Shown here piece after piece: positions 12,250-23,464 of a stretch of 64,000 bases of DNA. A program made the translations under genes and the position numbers. The stretch comes from Symbiodinium natans (lineage: Eukaryota; Sar; Dinophyceae; Suessiales; Symbiodiniaceae): contig CAJNDS010000386.1 in NCBI GenBank assembly GCA_905221605.1, forward strand, positions 89,367 to 153,366, given 5' to 3'. The notes under the pieces are model-generated. The model was given only the letters and a program-made list of their open reading frames with translations, searched no databases and was not told the origin of the DNA. How positions within the stretch are numbered: the stretch's first letter is position 1; each line of letters opens with the position of its first letter.

Positions 12250-14213
12250 TTAACATTTTCCAGCATAGGGCCCATGCTTCCTCACGAAGAGGTAGTTGAT
12301 GTCCAATTTGTGTTGGCATTCCACGTAGCCAAGGCTTTTGAGCAAGTTGCGTATCTTCCAGCTTTTTGTTGGGTCGAACTTATGGAACTCGATCATGAAG
12401 ACCTCCACCGTCACTTCGGTGAAATCTATGGTTAGCAGCACCTCGAGCTCAGACCCCTCCACATCCAACGAAAAGAAGTCGATGTGCTTCACGTGCAAGT
12501 ACGAAGACATGGGCTTGCATGGGATACTCTCCACGTGCCCGAAAAAAGTCTCGTTGTAGTGGTTCTTGACCTCTTGTGACATATGCTGCACATCAGCATC
12601 CATTGCACCATCCCTTGGTTCCAGACGTCTCGCTCCACGCCCTTCAAGCCCTTCAAGCCCTTTGGGCCTTTAAGATCTCAGAGCGCGCTTCAAGCTCTCT
12701 TGCGACTCGTCACAAAGAACATGGAAGTGGTTCCCAACAACGACCCAGGTGCTGGTTCACAATGAAGGTCACGTGCGTTTGCGGTGGCGCACAGACAGCG
12801 CCATAGTGGGCCACCGCGTTGGTGGGGCGTGCCACGGCCGAGTTCTGCCGAAGCAGCGCGTAGTTGCGAGGGCTGCCTTCGACCAAGATGCCTGCGGGGT
12901 TCAACATGTTCGAACCTGGAAACTTGCGGGAGTCTGGGGAGAGCTCACATGAGCTCACAGTACCTGTGCTGCCTGGGACGTAAATCATAGGAAACGCTGA
13001 GGCGTAACTTTTTCGTTTGCTCATCAACAATAGTTACAGCAAATTTGTGGCTTCGAAACGGCTTGATCCCTCGAAGGAGTGGCCGAGAACCCTTGCTGAA
13101 TTCTGATTCTTTGGCAGGCGTCTACAGTACATTTGGCACTTTTTGAGGTTACCCCCAACATCTCACCCACCATCCCGTTGTGGGGGCTTGGGGCCTAAGG
13201 TTTGCCACCCAACATCCCCCAAAAAAACACTTACAGATCTTCAGGCTGTAGAGATTCCCAACATCTCCTTTTCGGGCTTAGGGCTTGCCACTCAACCTGC
13301 TTAATATGCAGCTTGGGATGTTTGGGGCTTGCCACCCAACAGTTTGTTGGCAAGAGTGAATCATACGAGTCACAACAGTGGGATTTGCCTGGTCTGCTGT
13401 TCGCGCCGTTTCACGGGTGTTGGCCACCTTTGACCTACGCTGACGGGTTAAAAGAGCGCACAGCCAAAGGCAACACCCAATTTTTGAGGCTCAGGGCTTG
13501 CGCTTGCCGCACAACATTTCCTTTCCGGGCTTAAGGCTTGCTACAGAGGACATGGCGTCGATGGGCGACCACCTGAAAAGAAACAAAACTGACATGCAGG
13601 AGGCACTTCAGCAACGAATGTTTCGGCGTTCGTCGCTCTGCATGTCCCTTCACACACTACGCGTGTTACTCTGCTTTTAAGGGTTCGCTTGGGTATCCTC
13701 ATAGCGGGGTATGCCGGGTTCGAGCCAAGAAAGAAGAAAAGAGTTTCTAATAACCACATAAGCAGAAAAGCTACAAACTAGACTCTTCAGGCGTGATGTT
13801 CCAACTAGTGTTCACACGCTTCCACCTGTCCAGCCGAGGCAGCTGTGCAGCCGCAGGGTGTTTGAGTAGGTAATGCCATCGAACGCACCAATCTCAACAT
13901 AAACTCCACCCCGCTTCTCTTGCCAGGAGAAAGTTTCAACAATGGCGTTCTCTTCGCCATGCTGCGACTGGCTGAAGAGGCACTTCTCGGCAGCATTGTA
14001 AAATTCAGAACCCTGACAGCACTTCTCGAATGTGATGTAGCTGAAGTCCGGCATCCCACAACGCATCGTGTTCCAAGCAGACTTATCTCGGCAGCAGGCT
14101 TCTTTATACATCCTCCAGGAGTCCGCCCAACATCGAGGGTCACCGTGGAAACCACGTTGGACGGGCAGAACCAAGTCAGCGCTTCTGACCAGTGCAAGGG
14201 TCCAGCTTGCCAT
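12250..14213 (-). CDS. FkbM-family methyltransferase, three exons
   Basis: A SAM-dependent methyltransferase of the FkbM type (Methyltransf_21); the substrate cannot be predicted. Exon 1 (ends 13826) has a Cys-rich segment (CW, CC, CC) and then GEENAIVETF and VEIGAFDG, the SAM-binding motif. Exon 2 (12891-12745) gives ILVEGSPRNYALL. Exon 3 (12641 to the TAA at 12250-12252) gives HIDFFSLDVEGSELEVL, the family's second signature. The splices keep frame: GGACAG|GT...GCAG|GC joins Trp-Thr-Gly to ILVEG, and CCTGG|GT...GAAG|GG joins exons 2 and 3. Introns are 934 and about 103 bp. The start is uncertain: Met at 14213 is used, but another exon may lie upstream. The gene lies inside the interval between GDI exons 1 and 2, on the same strand. 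Confidence 0.85.
12642..12670 (-). other. Tandem alternative splice acceptors (CTTGAAGGG repeats)
   Basis: On the coding strand the end of FkbM intron 2 reads CTTGAAGGGCTTGAAGGG followed by CGTGG. Two AG|GG acceptors 9 bp apart would both keep frame and differ by three residues. A further AAAG|G lies just upstream. Confidence 0.5.
13140..13540. repeat. Degenerate minisatellite in FkbM intron 1
   Basis: The phrase GGGCTTAGGGCTTGCCAC followed by YCAACAT recurs at least four times with substitutions (near 13180, 13270, 13330 and 13490). It lies wholly inside the 934-bp intron 1 of the FkbM gene. Confidence 0.6.
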
Positions 14214-14660
14214 GGTCAGGCAGGAAAGTGTGCCATTCATCCTATGTTGAAGGAAGTTTGCCGCAGTTTGCCCTACCGCATCGCTGCAACTATAGAGCGG
14301 ATCTCTGTGAAGGTCGCTTACTCCATGCAAGAAAGTCTTCTAGCATCGAATCGAGGCAACGGTCTATCAAAGCGGGGACAAGACGAAATACTCGTGATGA
14401 CAACACATGCGTTCGCAACAGGATTCCCAGCATGTCCTATTTGTCTTGTCTGATGCAGGGCGATGGGCAGCTCACAGGATCTAGGTTGTAAGTTTGGAGT
14501 GCGCAGTGTCATGGATGAAGCTTTCTCAGCCGAGTCTCGAAGCTGCGGGCTCCCCCGGTTTTCGAATTCCCTGGAGTCACTGACAAAAGCACCTCCTAAA
14601 AAAGGACACTGACAGCAAAGCTGGAAAGAGTCGGCGCTGCTCGTCTGGGATTCAGGATGT
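14214..14660. other. No recognised feature upstream of FkbM
   Basis: Possible upstream region or further 5' exon of the FkbM gene. I see no conserved motif and no promoter signal; dinoflagellate promoters lack a TATA box that could be spotted. Confidence 0.35.
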
Positions 14661-14675
14661 CCACTTGAGACCAGA

Positions 14676-14998
14676 GACAGACACAGGGACAGAGGCAGAG
14701 ACACAGACAGAGACAGAGACGGAGACAGAGACAGAGGCAGAGACGGAGACAGGCAGAGGCAGAGGCAGAGGCAGAGGCAGAGGCAGAGGCAGAGGCAGAG
14801 GCAGAGGCAGAGGCAGAGGCAGAGGCAGAGGCAGAGGCAGAGGCAGAGGCAGAGGCAGAGGCAGAGGCAGAGGCAGAGGCAGAGGCAGAGGCAGAGGCAG
14901 AGGCAGCGGCAGAGGCAGAGGCAGAGGCAGAGGCAGAGGCAGAGGCAGAGGCAGAGGCAGAGGCAGAGGCAGAGGCAGAGGCAGAGGCAGAGGCAGAG

Positions 14999-15030
<32 letters not shown>

Positions 15031-15137
15031 AGAGGCAGAGGCAGAGGCAGAGGCAGAGGCAGAGGCAGAGGCAGAGGCAGAGGCAGAGGCAGAGGCAGAG
15101 GCAGAGGCAGAGGCAGAGGCAGAGAGATAGACAGGAA

Positions 15138-15171
<34 letters not shown>
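14676..15171. repeat. (AGAGGC)n hexanucleotide array with (AG)n flank
   Basis: CAGAGA-type repeats lead into about 60 near-perfect AGAGGC units (about 14745-15124), followed by (GA)n to 15171. Only isolated changes interrupt it (a C near 14908, extra G near 15024). Both strands stay open only because of the hexamer period (Arg-Gly or Leu-Pro runs). It is purine-rich on plus. Confidence 0.95.
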
Positions 15172-15343
15172 TACCGAATCCTATACCCAAGATCGCTTAC
15201 AATCTGAATCCGAATCCCCGAAACCCCTGCAAACAAACGAATAGGCATAGTTCGTGACCCCAATCTGGGAAGCGGGAGGTCGAAAATATCATGTTATGAC
15301 TCTTTGCTGTCGTTTCAACTGTCTTGACCGGGAGGGCATGGGT

Positions 15344-15716
15344 CCGGTTGGGGGGGAGGGGGGAGGGGCAGGGGTGGGGAGGCGAGGGCAGGGTGGGGGA
15401 GGCGAGGGTGGGGTGGGGAGGGTAGGGAGGGTAGGGGAGGGTGGGAGGGTGGGGAGGTGGGGAGGGTGGGGGAGGTGGGGGAGGGTGGGGAGGGTGGGGA
15501 GAGGGTAGGGAGGGTGGGAGGGTGGGGAGGGTGGGGGGGTGGGAGGTGGGGAGGGTGGTGGGGAGGGTGGGAGGTGGGGAGGGGTGGGGAGGGTGGCGGA
15601 GGGTGGGAGGGGTGGGAGGGTGGGGAGGGTGGGGAGGGTGGGGAGGGGGGGGAGGGTGGGGAGGGTGGGGAGGGAGGGGAAGGTGAGCAGGGAGGGAGGG
15701 TCTGGGAGGGGTGAGA
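15344..15716. repeat. G-rich GGGTGGGGA-type array
   Basis: About 370 bp of GGGTGGGGAGG variants on plus with no C-rich break. It has many runs of three or more G with short loops and is therefore a strong candidate for G-quadruplex formation. Long open frames here are artefacts of composition. Confidence 0.92.
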
Positions 15717-16567
15717 AAGGAAAGAGCACCCAAAAGACCAGCAAAGTCGAGAAATAACATTTTTGAAACATTGCACACCACAAAAACGCCAAGATCTAGC
15801 ATCTTGTATGGGTTCAATGCTCACGGCGAAGTCTATGGAACACAGTTGAGCGTCGTCCAGCTACCACGTATTCTGATGTCTCGATGCCTGTGTACATGTT
15901 GCAAGCCAGATCTGCAAAATCTAGAACAAACTTGGCGGCTCAGGCACCAGGTCAGCGCATCGGAATTCTTGGTCGTTGCCTAGGCGAACAGGATGCTGGA
16001 AGGAGGCACCCCACAGACCACCAACCAGCGAATATTGCGCACATGGCGACCAAGCAGTTGCACGAACCTTTTTCAACACGAAAATAGGTCGGAAGTGCGG
16101 CTCACCTGTTGTTAGGCAGGGGAGTGTCAAAGGAAGACGCTGCGCCATGCGCAGCACAGGCAAGGTGCTCGTAGATTAAGTTCTCACAGCAGACAACATG
16201 CCCTTCAAAGTCGTGCACAACATACTCCGCAGTATGCAGAAGCAGCTAGCGAGGTTTATCATACCGTAGCCGCATGCACTACAAGGTGGTGCTTCAGGAA
16301 ACAAGCATCGCAAGATGCCGCATGTATTTACGAACCAAGTACTGCAGCTGATGCAAAAACGAACCGCTGCTCGTAAAAGCTACCATTGCACGGCATGCAG
16401 GTCCTCCCGCACAGCCACAGTATGCAGCATGCTCTGCATGCTGGAAAATTGCTAAGAACAGCTCAGCTAGCCAGGAGTGCTACAGGAGGATGCCCTGAAG
16501 CACAGGCAGCTCGGTGTCATTCCAAGTCATCCGGCCTGTCTGATCCTTCCAGGAAAGCGAGCTGATG
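15717..16567. other. No gene recognised
   Basis: No conserved coding motif or clear repeat was seen. It is probably the 3' flank of the zinc-finger gene that follows on minus. Confidence 0.4.
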
Positions 16568-17519
16568 TCAGTTGGCGTCCCCTGCCCTCCCACCCAGACC
16601 GACTTCACATTTACAACTGGAAATGCTCTCACATGCTCTCCCTGCCTCGACTGGCCGCAGCTCGTCTTTGAAAACCCATGCTTCCTGCATGCCATCGTCG
16701 ACTCCGACGCAGACACGCCCTGTGGCATGGTCCACTTGCTTGACGCGGACCTTAACATTGCCATCCTTGTAGCCCAAAATGCGCGCCCTGTCATCTGCGA
16801 GCAGAAGCTCCTTCCCAGAGAAAAGCGCCTCAGTGAAAGTAAGCTTGCCCTCCCTGCCTGCCAAGACAACCTGCAAAATGAAAGACAAAAACATTGGAAA
16901 ACTGAATCATCAGATCCGAGGGAACGCCTCGTCGACGCCTGTTGCGGCGTCCATCGTGCAGGTGGCAGAAATCACAGAAGGCCCCCTTCATGCAACTTCG
17001 CAGTGGAGGCTTGTGATAACCTGGCATGAGCTGAAGGAATGGAGAGCTGCTGGACTTACAGTAGCTGTTGACGTAGCACAGAAATCGGGACCGCAATGGT
17101 GGAAGCATGTTCTTAAAATGGTTTGCAACTAGGGTGCTGCACACCAAGCACATGGCATTTACACCATCACCAACGTGAAGGGCACTGCCGACAGAGAGTT
17201 GAGCCTGCGGTCTTCGTGATCCTTCTGCTCTGGGGATCGGTCGGGTCAGCCTCATGTAGTCACTGAACCTGATGCAATCCGCAGTGCTTGTAGAGTTGGC
17301 CAGGGAGACGATGCTGTCTCGCGACATGTGCAGCCTTCTGGCCGTGCCCAGTCGCCCTGGCAGAGCCGAACGTGGGCCAAGCACAATTTGCAAGTCCTCC
17401 ATTGACTCCACGGACGAGCTCCGCGATGCAGCTGGAGGTGCCACGAACCTGGGTCGTGGGACGTCCTCTGTCGCAGGAACCTTCATCTCGTCCGGCACTG
17501 GTGGAAATCCCGAATCCAT
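16568..17519 (-). CDS. Probable zinc-finger protein, multi-exon
   Basis: Coding sense is inferred from motif and splicing, not a full match. A segment near 17010-16926 encodes SCMKGAFCDFCHLHDGRR, a C-x5-C-x2-CHL pattern like the CCCH-type fingers common in dinoflagellate proteins, followed by an Arg-rich stretch (RRNRRRRG). A 55-bp intron (16925-16871; GGC|GTTCCC to TTTTGCAG|GTTG) then joins RRRRG to VVLAGREGKLTF in frame. The last exon has GKELLLADDRARILGYKDG, of unknown fold, and stops at 16568. Upstream from Met 17519 come a Ser-rich segment (SRSSSVESMEDLQ) and SVGSALHVGDG, a phrase often preceding such fingers. An intron may lie near GGT|GTAAAT at 17170. The usual CxxC part of the finger is not evident, so the domain may be degenerate. 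The role is unknown; RNA or DNA binding is plausible. Confidence 0.5.
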
Positions 17520-17537
17520 CCCACCTCGCGTGCAAAA

Positions 17538-18149
17538 CTATCCCGTGAAAGGCAGGTCTCCTGTCCACTGAGCCAAAAGCCGGGTTTCAGCATTGCATGC
17601 GCACACGATCGCACACGCTTGGCCATGCAACGTCTTCAGGAAGCAAACGTCGGTGCTTTTTGGCACAGCTGTCCCATGCACAACCACACAGGGCTCGCAA
17701 GCATCTACACTGTTGTTGCACCCAAAGGGAACCGGACCTACAAGCACAAGATGACACTTCGTCAACTTCAGCACGTCAACTCTCTGAAGCCCTAAGGCCG
17801 GCCCCCCCCCCCCCGGGCCCGAGGCAGCCCCGCCTGAGCCCGATGCGTCCAAGGATGGCAACATCGAAGTCTGGCAGGGTCTCCGTCACCTCCTTCTTTG
17901 AGAAGAGGCTGGGAGACAGGCCTATGACAATGGTTAGAAGAGGTGTTCACCTCTGAGCTCTCATGAGCCCCCCGTCGTAGACTTCAAGATCCCCTCGAGC
18001 CAGCTCCTGGATGCTGCGTACCAGAGCGCCAGGGCGCCAATCCACGAAGTCCTCTCGGGGGGTCCGATGGAAAGGGGAGCTTGAGACACCTCCAGTCCGA
18101 TCTCATCCCAGATGCCAACTGGCAACGTGGCAAAGCATACACTACCCAA
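17538..18149 (-). CDS. Possible exons of unknown gene
   Basis: Two minus-strand segments look like exons by composition. One at 18149-17961 contains VGIWDEIGLEVSQAPLSIG and IGALALWYAASRSWLEG. One at about 17864-17560 contains VDVLKLTKCHLVLVGPVPFG. I recognise no family and cannot fix splice sites. They may be 5' exons of the zinc-finger gene at 16.6-17.5 kb. The second segment also contains a C-run (about 17812-17824). Confidence 0.25.
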
Positions 18150-20673
18150 CCCTGCACAAAGGCTAGAGAAGCGGAGTAAAGTGGTTGAATGCTAGGCTTA
18201 GGACAGGTTGGATCCTCGTCCCACACAGGCCCATACGCCACCTAACCCTTCGCCATGCTCAGTTTAAAGAGTCGGTGGTGCAAGAGTGGCCAGGCGTCGC
18301 TCTCAACAGAAATTCGATGGACAGACAAGTTGCCTCTTAGCTTTCCGGGTCCTCCAAGATCAAGCACAAGTCCTCAAGGTCTCGCGTGCCAAGGGTACGC
18401 CTAAATTTGAGCCTTCACGGCGTTAGAGAAAGCCAAGCCAGAACAAAAGCCTGTGAAAAGGCCCTCCTCTCAGAAAAGACCCAAAGACCCCTCTAAAGAA
18501 GGCGTCGAGTTGCGGCTTCCACCGACTGGCATTGCCTCCATGGGGTGGCCAAAAGCAAATGGGCCCCAATTTTTGATGGGGCCAACCAAACTGGTTCGTG
18601 CGCGCGTGTAGGTCCTACAGGAACGGGTCCCGATTTGCTAAGGATGCGAAGGGCAACCCGATGTGATGATGTGCTCTTCTCACTTCCAGGTGCCGAGCGT
18701 CTTCACCACCACAGCGTGGCCGCCTTGCACACTGTTGCCACTACGCAGCGCTCGTTTGGTGGCTCTTAGAGAGGGGCCAGAAGAGTGACCTCACGAAGTG
18801 CTTCCGGTTCAGCTTCTACATGCTTCTCCATTAAACTCCATTACGTCTCCTCCCTTTTTAAGCTGACTCGGCTGGAGGGCGGATGCGCTGGTACGCGGAG
18901 TCTCGGACCCGAGTGGCAACCAAAGGTATGCCCTCGGCCGTAAGCTTCTTCCAGAATCCTCAGCGGTATGCCTAAGGTATCTAAGGCCTAGGACCCTATG
19001 ACCCACAACTTGACGTAGATTTGTAGATTTGGGGAATGGTGTCTGGTCGATGTCTCTGAATGCAGCAGCAAGGAGGCTCGCAAAAGGGCTTGCTCAGGCT
19101 TTTGCTTTGCATGAGTGCCGCCAGGCAAGCAAATGAACGCATCCTCGGAAAAGAAACCGTTGTCCACTGAACACGGACCCCAGATGATTGAGATACTGGC
19201 TGCAAAGCAAGAACTCCGCCATGCCTCACTTGTCCACAATTGTCCACACCTTGCTCGCTGCCGAAGCTCGAATTTGGCGTTCAGCCGCCTTTTTTGCAGT
19301 GATGAAGCCACCATACCTTTGCTGTTCGCATGCAGAGCACCTTTCCTGCTGATCTAAAGGACAATCAGAAATCCTGGATCCCAATATTCCATGCAGAAAT
19401 ATACGAATATCCCTTCTGGCACAAGGAGAAACTATTGTGGAGCTGCAACGGATGGGCCATTCGTCTTGCAAAGTACCATCGTGAACGCCTGTGCTGGCCT
19501 GGACGACTACATATTGTTAGCCGGGCAGCAGCACGGGCTCTTCGCCAAGCACCCGCACAGACCCCGCGGCAGCCAGGGCTAGGCCCACGAGCATCTAGAG
19601 AGTCCTTTCAACAGCTTGCGCGGTGCTTTTGAGCTTCGTACAGAGCGGCTTCCGGGAACTTGTTCTGCAGGATAATGGAGCTCTGCGGGCCCGCTTCGAT
19701 GGGACAGGGGTGACACGGCGTCTTCCAAGCTGCATGGGCTTCATTTGGGCTGTCAGTGCTGGATCCCAATCGTTGCAGCCTAGACCCCAAAAACTTTGAA
19801 AACAATGCTGAGCGGAGCACCTACCTCCAATGGCTTATGGTGGATGTGATCGCCACTAGGCGGTGCAGGGTGGAGTTTCCAAATTTCCGGGTGAGGTCAG
19901 CCCAAGCATCCCATTCGTCCTGCGGACAGCCCGTGAGCGCCACATCGCCTCACTTGCCAAAGCAAAGATTCTTAGCGATGGCGTGATGGTTCACGAAATT
20001 TCACGAATCCTGCCAGCAGACTCGTGCGGCACTCAGCGCATGCCAAGCGACGGAGGTCATGGTCACTCAGTGGCATCCGCAGCCGAAGCATCCGCAGCCC
20101 AAGCGTGCTCGGAGTGGCTGAATGGCGGGGGAGCCATTTCTGTAAGGAAGGCCTTCGGGAGATTGTCCAGCCATTGCGTGGCTCAGGATGGAACTGAAGT
20201 TATCGACATGAGTCGTTATGAACTGCCACAACAGACTCAATCAGGACGGCTGCAGTCCGAACAGTTCAATGCACCGGTCTCAACCTCATGCATCCGCCAA
20301 GCCGGGGGCGGCGATAGTGAAGACCCACAAGTCGAGGAGCTTACGGTTCTTGGGTCTTCAGAGTTTGGTCTGCAGTTTTGGGGTCGGCACTGTCGGCAGT
20401 CATACAATTCAATGTATTCCTCAGGTGGGTTAAGTAAGGTCCACCAGGATGCAAGGGGCCACGTAAGGCCACGTAAAGGGCTTATTCGGAAACAAAGGCA
20501 TTGTCATGTGAAACCGAGGCCAACAAGTAGCTGAATGCGAAGAAAATGCAGAGGGAAAGCAAGCGTACTTGCCAAAAAATCGCATAGCATAGTGGCATAC
20601 ACTGAAAATACCGGGCCAAAGAATTGCAACACAGTTTAGTGCATGACTACCGCCTACAAACTCGGCCCACAGC
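18150..20673. other. No firm feature
   Basis: Several open frames of 60-220 codons occur on both strands (the longest is 19863-20534, plus), but none resembles a known family. A minus frame at 19314-18988 has a short exon-like piece (VDNGFFSEDAFICLPGG). None is called as a gene. Confidence 0.35.
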
Positions 20674-20710
20674 CCGTGCCGCAAACGATGACATCGTACT
20701 CCTCATCCAT
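20674..20710 (-). CDS. GDI: Rab GDP-dissociation inhibitor, exon 1 with start codon
   Basis: ATG at 20710 begins MDEEYDVIVCGTG, the invariant N-terminus of Rab GDI. The exon is 37 nt long and ends in phase 1 at a GC donor (GGCACG|G then GCTGTG). The phase-1 exon at 1697-1648 continues with LKECILSG, so joining the two restores the canonical GTGLKECILSG without a frameshift. The start choice is firm because the family begins exactly here. No other copy of either exon was seen between them, so the two are probably one gene with a first intron of about 19 kb. An alternative is an orphan duplicate exon. Confidence 0.8.
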
Positions 20711-21680
20711 GAGACCTTCGATGTGGCGCAGTTTGTGTCAAGCAGACATTTTTGCCTGGGGCGTGACAAACCGCCCGAAGAACAGCAGCCCAGACCATTG
20801 ACACCGAAATCACGCGATTTCATCTGTAAAACCGTCCGTGCCGGCGTACAGTAGCCATTCTCCGTATGGAAATGCATGAACCCCTCTATGCCCTCTACAA
20901 TGGCCTCTCGTTGCCTGCACAAGCTGTACACTTTCGTACGTACAAAGGCATGAGCAGGGCTGCAACAGCAACGGGGAACTTACAATGTAGAAAGCGCATG
21001 ACATCGGGAAATGCAAAGGTTCAGCAAGGCTTGGTCGTGTATGTCAGATGCAGCCGCTCTCTCAGAGTTGGGCGAATTGCCAGAACAGGCCAGGACCCCG
21101 CAAGCTTCGAAAGGTCTCTAAACTTGAAGAACTGCACACACACACACCCCCCCCCCCCCCTGCTCCCGACCCCCTGCTCGCCTGCGGCCTTCAAAAGCTT
21201 GGAGGTTGCAAGCTTGAACCAGAATCTGCTCGCACACTTGGGGGTGCATCATGCGGAGAACGTAAAGGTTTGAAGCCTGTGGTTTCGGTCCCGGGATTGA
21301 GGCTTCTGACATTTGGAAGCATATGCCAAGAAAGAACCGAACCACTGAGCAGCTTTGGTCCATGTTACATCGTCGACTAAAACAATTTACCGGTCCATGT
21401 CATCACGGGTCCTTGTCTGATTAGATTAGATGTTGGCTTTCAAAACTTCCGTGACAAACTAGCTCCTAAGGCCAAAAAACAGGAATCACAATATGAACGT
21501 GTCCCCATGACAAAGAAGCTTCAGACAGCTTTCAAGAATCCATGTTCTGCTTGGTTCTCTTCAAATCGCTGGTCTCTTTCAGCGCCGCGACCCCTGCAAG
21601 TCGTGCTGCGCGGCCATCTGCCTTCTTGACTTCTCAGCCCCCACAACCCCTGCCAATTTTCTACTTAGCAACAAGCCAGC
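20711..21680. other. 5' flank of GDI; no gene recognised
   Basis: The presumed upstream region of GDI. A (CA)5-C14 tract lies at about 21135-21160. No coding motif was seen. Confidence 0.35.
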
Positions 21681-21681
21681 A

Positions 21682-21762
21682 GAAGCCTACAGCAAGAGCC
21701 TACAGCAGGAGCCTACAGCAGGAGCCTACAGCAGAAGCCTACAGCAGGAGCCTACAGCCTAT
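21682..21762. repeat. 12-bp tandem repeat (AGCCTACAGCAG)
   Basis: About seven copies of AGCCTACAGCAG, with GA/AA variants at the junction, lie inside a short plus-strand open frame. The frame has no other support. Confidence 0.85.
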
Positions 21763-21991
21763 GCCCAAGCTCCACTCCGCACTGCGCGTTCTCTCAAAGC
21801 TTCGGGGGTTCGCGGGTCGGCTGTTCTCCCTCCCCTCGACTCGCGTCGTCACTTTCGCCGGCCTAAAACGAAAGGCAACAGACCTGCAAGACCTGCAAAA
21901 GACCTGCCCTCACCCGAAGTCCTCCTTGTAACCCATCATTCTTTGCAAGGCATCAAAAAATCTGGTGGCATAACAGATTGCTGTTGGAATT

Positions 21992-22520
21992 TTAACGCTG
22001 CAGAAACTTCTCCATGCTTGTCGCTCTTTCCAACATCTTCCTCCACACAAGCGTCGTCCTCACATTCTTCTTCTTCACCGTCTTCTTCCTGATCCGCGAT
22101 GCCTCCTGAGCGAAGCAACAGCTTGGATGAGAACCAGATCGCATAAAGCATCGTCCTATGTAGGATGCTCTGCCGTAACTGCTGCAGAATCCGCACACCG
22201 CACCCCAACCCCGACAGCTTCCGGTTTCCAGAGCCGAGGGACATCGGGACCCCGGCAAGCTGTCAAAGTCTTCAACTGGTGCTACGCCCAAGAGGTTCTT
22301 TTTGTCCTTTACCCTCAAGTTCTCGGCACCCTCCGAAACACATCAAAACAAGCAACAAAACAACACAAACCAAAAATAAACCCATGGCCTGTTTTTTGGT
22401 CCCAGGGGCCGGCGGCAGCTGCCAAGATCCGTCGCAAGGCTTCCTCCATCCCCATGGCCAGCAGCTCCTTCTGAGCTCCAACAGTAATTCTTTGCGGCTC
22501 TCGTTGTCCTAGCACCAAGC
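21992..22520 (-). CDS. Possible exons of unknown gene
   Basis: Minus-strand pieces look exon-like. EPQRITVGAQKELLAMGMEE (about 22500-22400) is followed downstream by VKDKKNLLGVAPVEDFDSL (about 22310-22250) and an acidic piece, EEDGEEEECEDDACVEED (about 22100-22030). The order is consistent with one gene reading leftward, but no family is recognised and splice sites are not fixed. Confidence 0.25.
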
Positions 22521-23464
22521 TAGCGAGGTGATCAAGCGGGAGCAGCCTCTACGCCCGCTCTGGAAGAACGCCAAGGCGTAACCAGCTGCGATGCATCCAG
22601 TGCAACCAGTGCCTGGGGAGGTTGACATGAGTTGACTTCAGGTGCCTCCTTAAACGCTGAAAAAAGATCTGTGGACCTCAGATCCCTTCTTAAACGCTGA
22701 TGACATCTCCACACGCAGCTGGTGCGGTCTGCTCTCCATCTGGACGTGACTCCGCTCTGTGGCTGTGTGCCCTCTCCCCATCACTGCAACGGGGGTTCCC
22801 GCCTCGCCATCCTGGAGAGTGGCATCAAAGAGGCGGTATATGCAACCGCTGGAAATGTGTTGGAGACCTTTCCGCCGCAGAGCGCGCAAAGCCGTGAATG
22901 CCTCATGCAGGTGTACTGACTGGGATGCAAGGCCTCATATGCCTCATGTTGTGAACAGAAAGACGCTTCGTCTTTTCGGAGCTTGGTTGGCGGAGACTCA
23001 GATTGTGCCCAGCCCCTTGCAAGCCCTGAAGCACTCAATCGACCAAACCCCAGACTCGGGAAATGCTGGAACCCTACTACGTTGCCGGCGGCTGACCTTG
23101 CTCCTGAGACGACAACATGCTGCCTTTCACCATCCTTCTGGAATTCATGTGGGCACTCTTCGTTGGACACACTGCCCACACAGAAGGAAGTACTGTAAGT
23201 GTGAGAACTTACTACAGTTGCGAAATGGAAGCTGAGAGTCCGCCACAAAATTCTTACCTACTAGGGGTTTGAAAAGAAGCACAGGCTTTGTCGCAGGCTT
23301 TTTGCCTTCCGACTCACGAACACGGTCTCTTCCTCCTCTCCCTCCTCTTCCTCCACAGCATGGTCCTCAACCGGAGACATCCGCAAGATCAAAGTCAAGT
23401 CAAGTACATTCAAGTACTCTGCGGCCAGAACTTGGCTACCCTACCTTTAGGGGTGGCGCCCAAA

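Noticed and set aside
14318-15263. Long open frames of 180-290 codons over the AGAGGC array
   Set aside because: They exist only because a hexamer period contains no stop; composition is pure Leu-Pro, Arg-Gly or Leu-Cys.
15197-15824. Proline- or glycine-rich proteins of up to 206 codons
   Set aside because: Product of the GGGTGGGG array; no motif outside the repeat.
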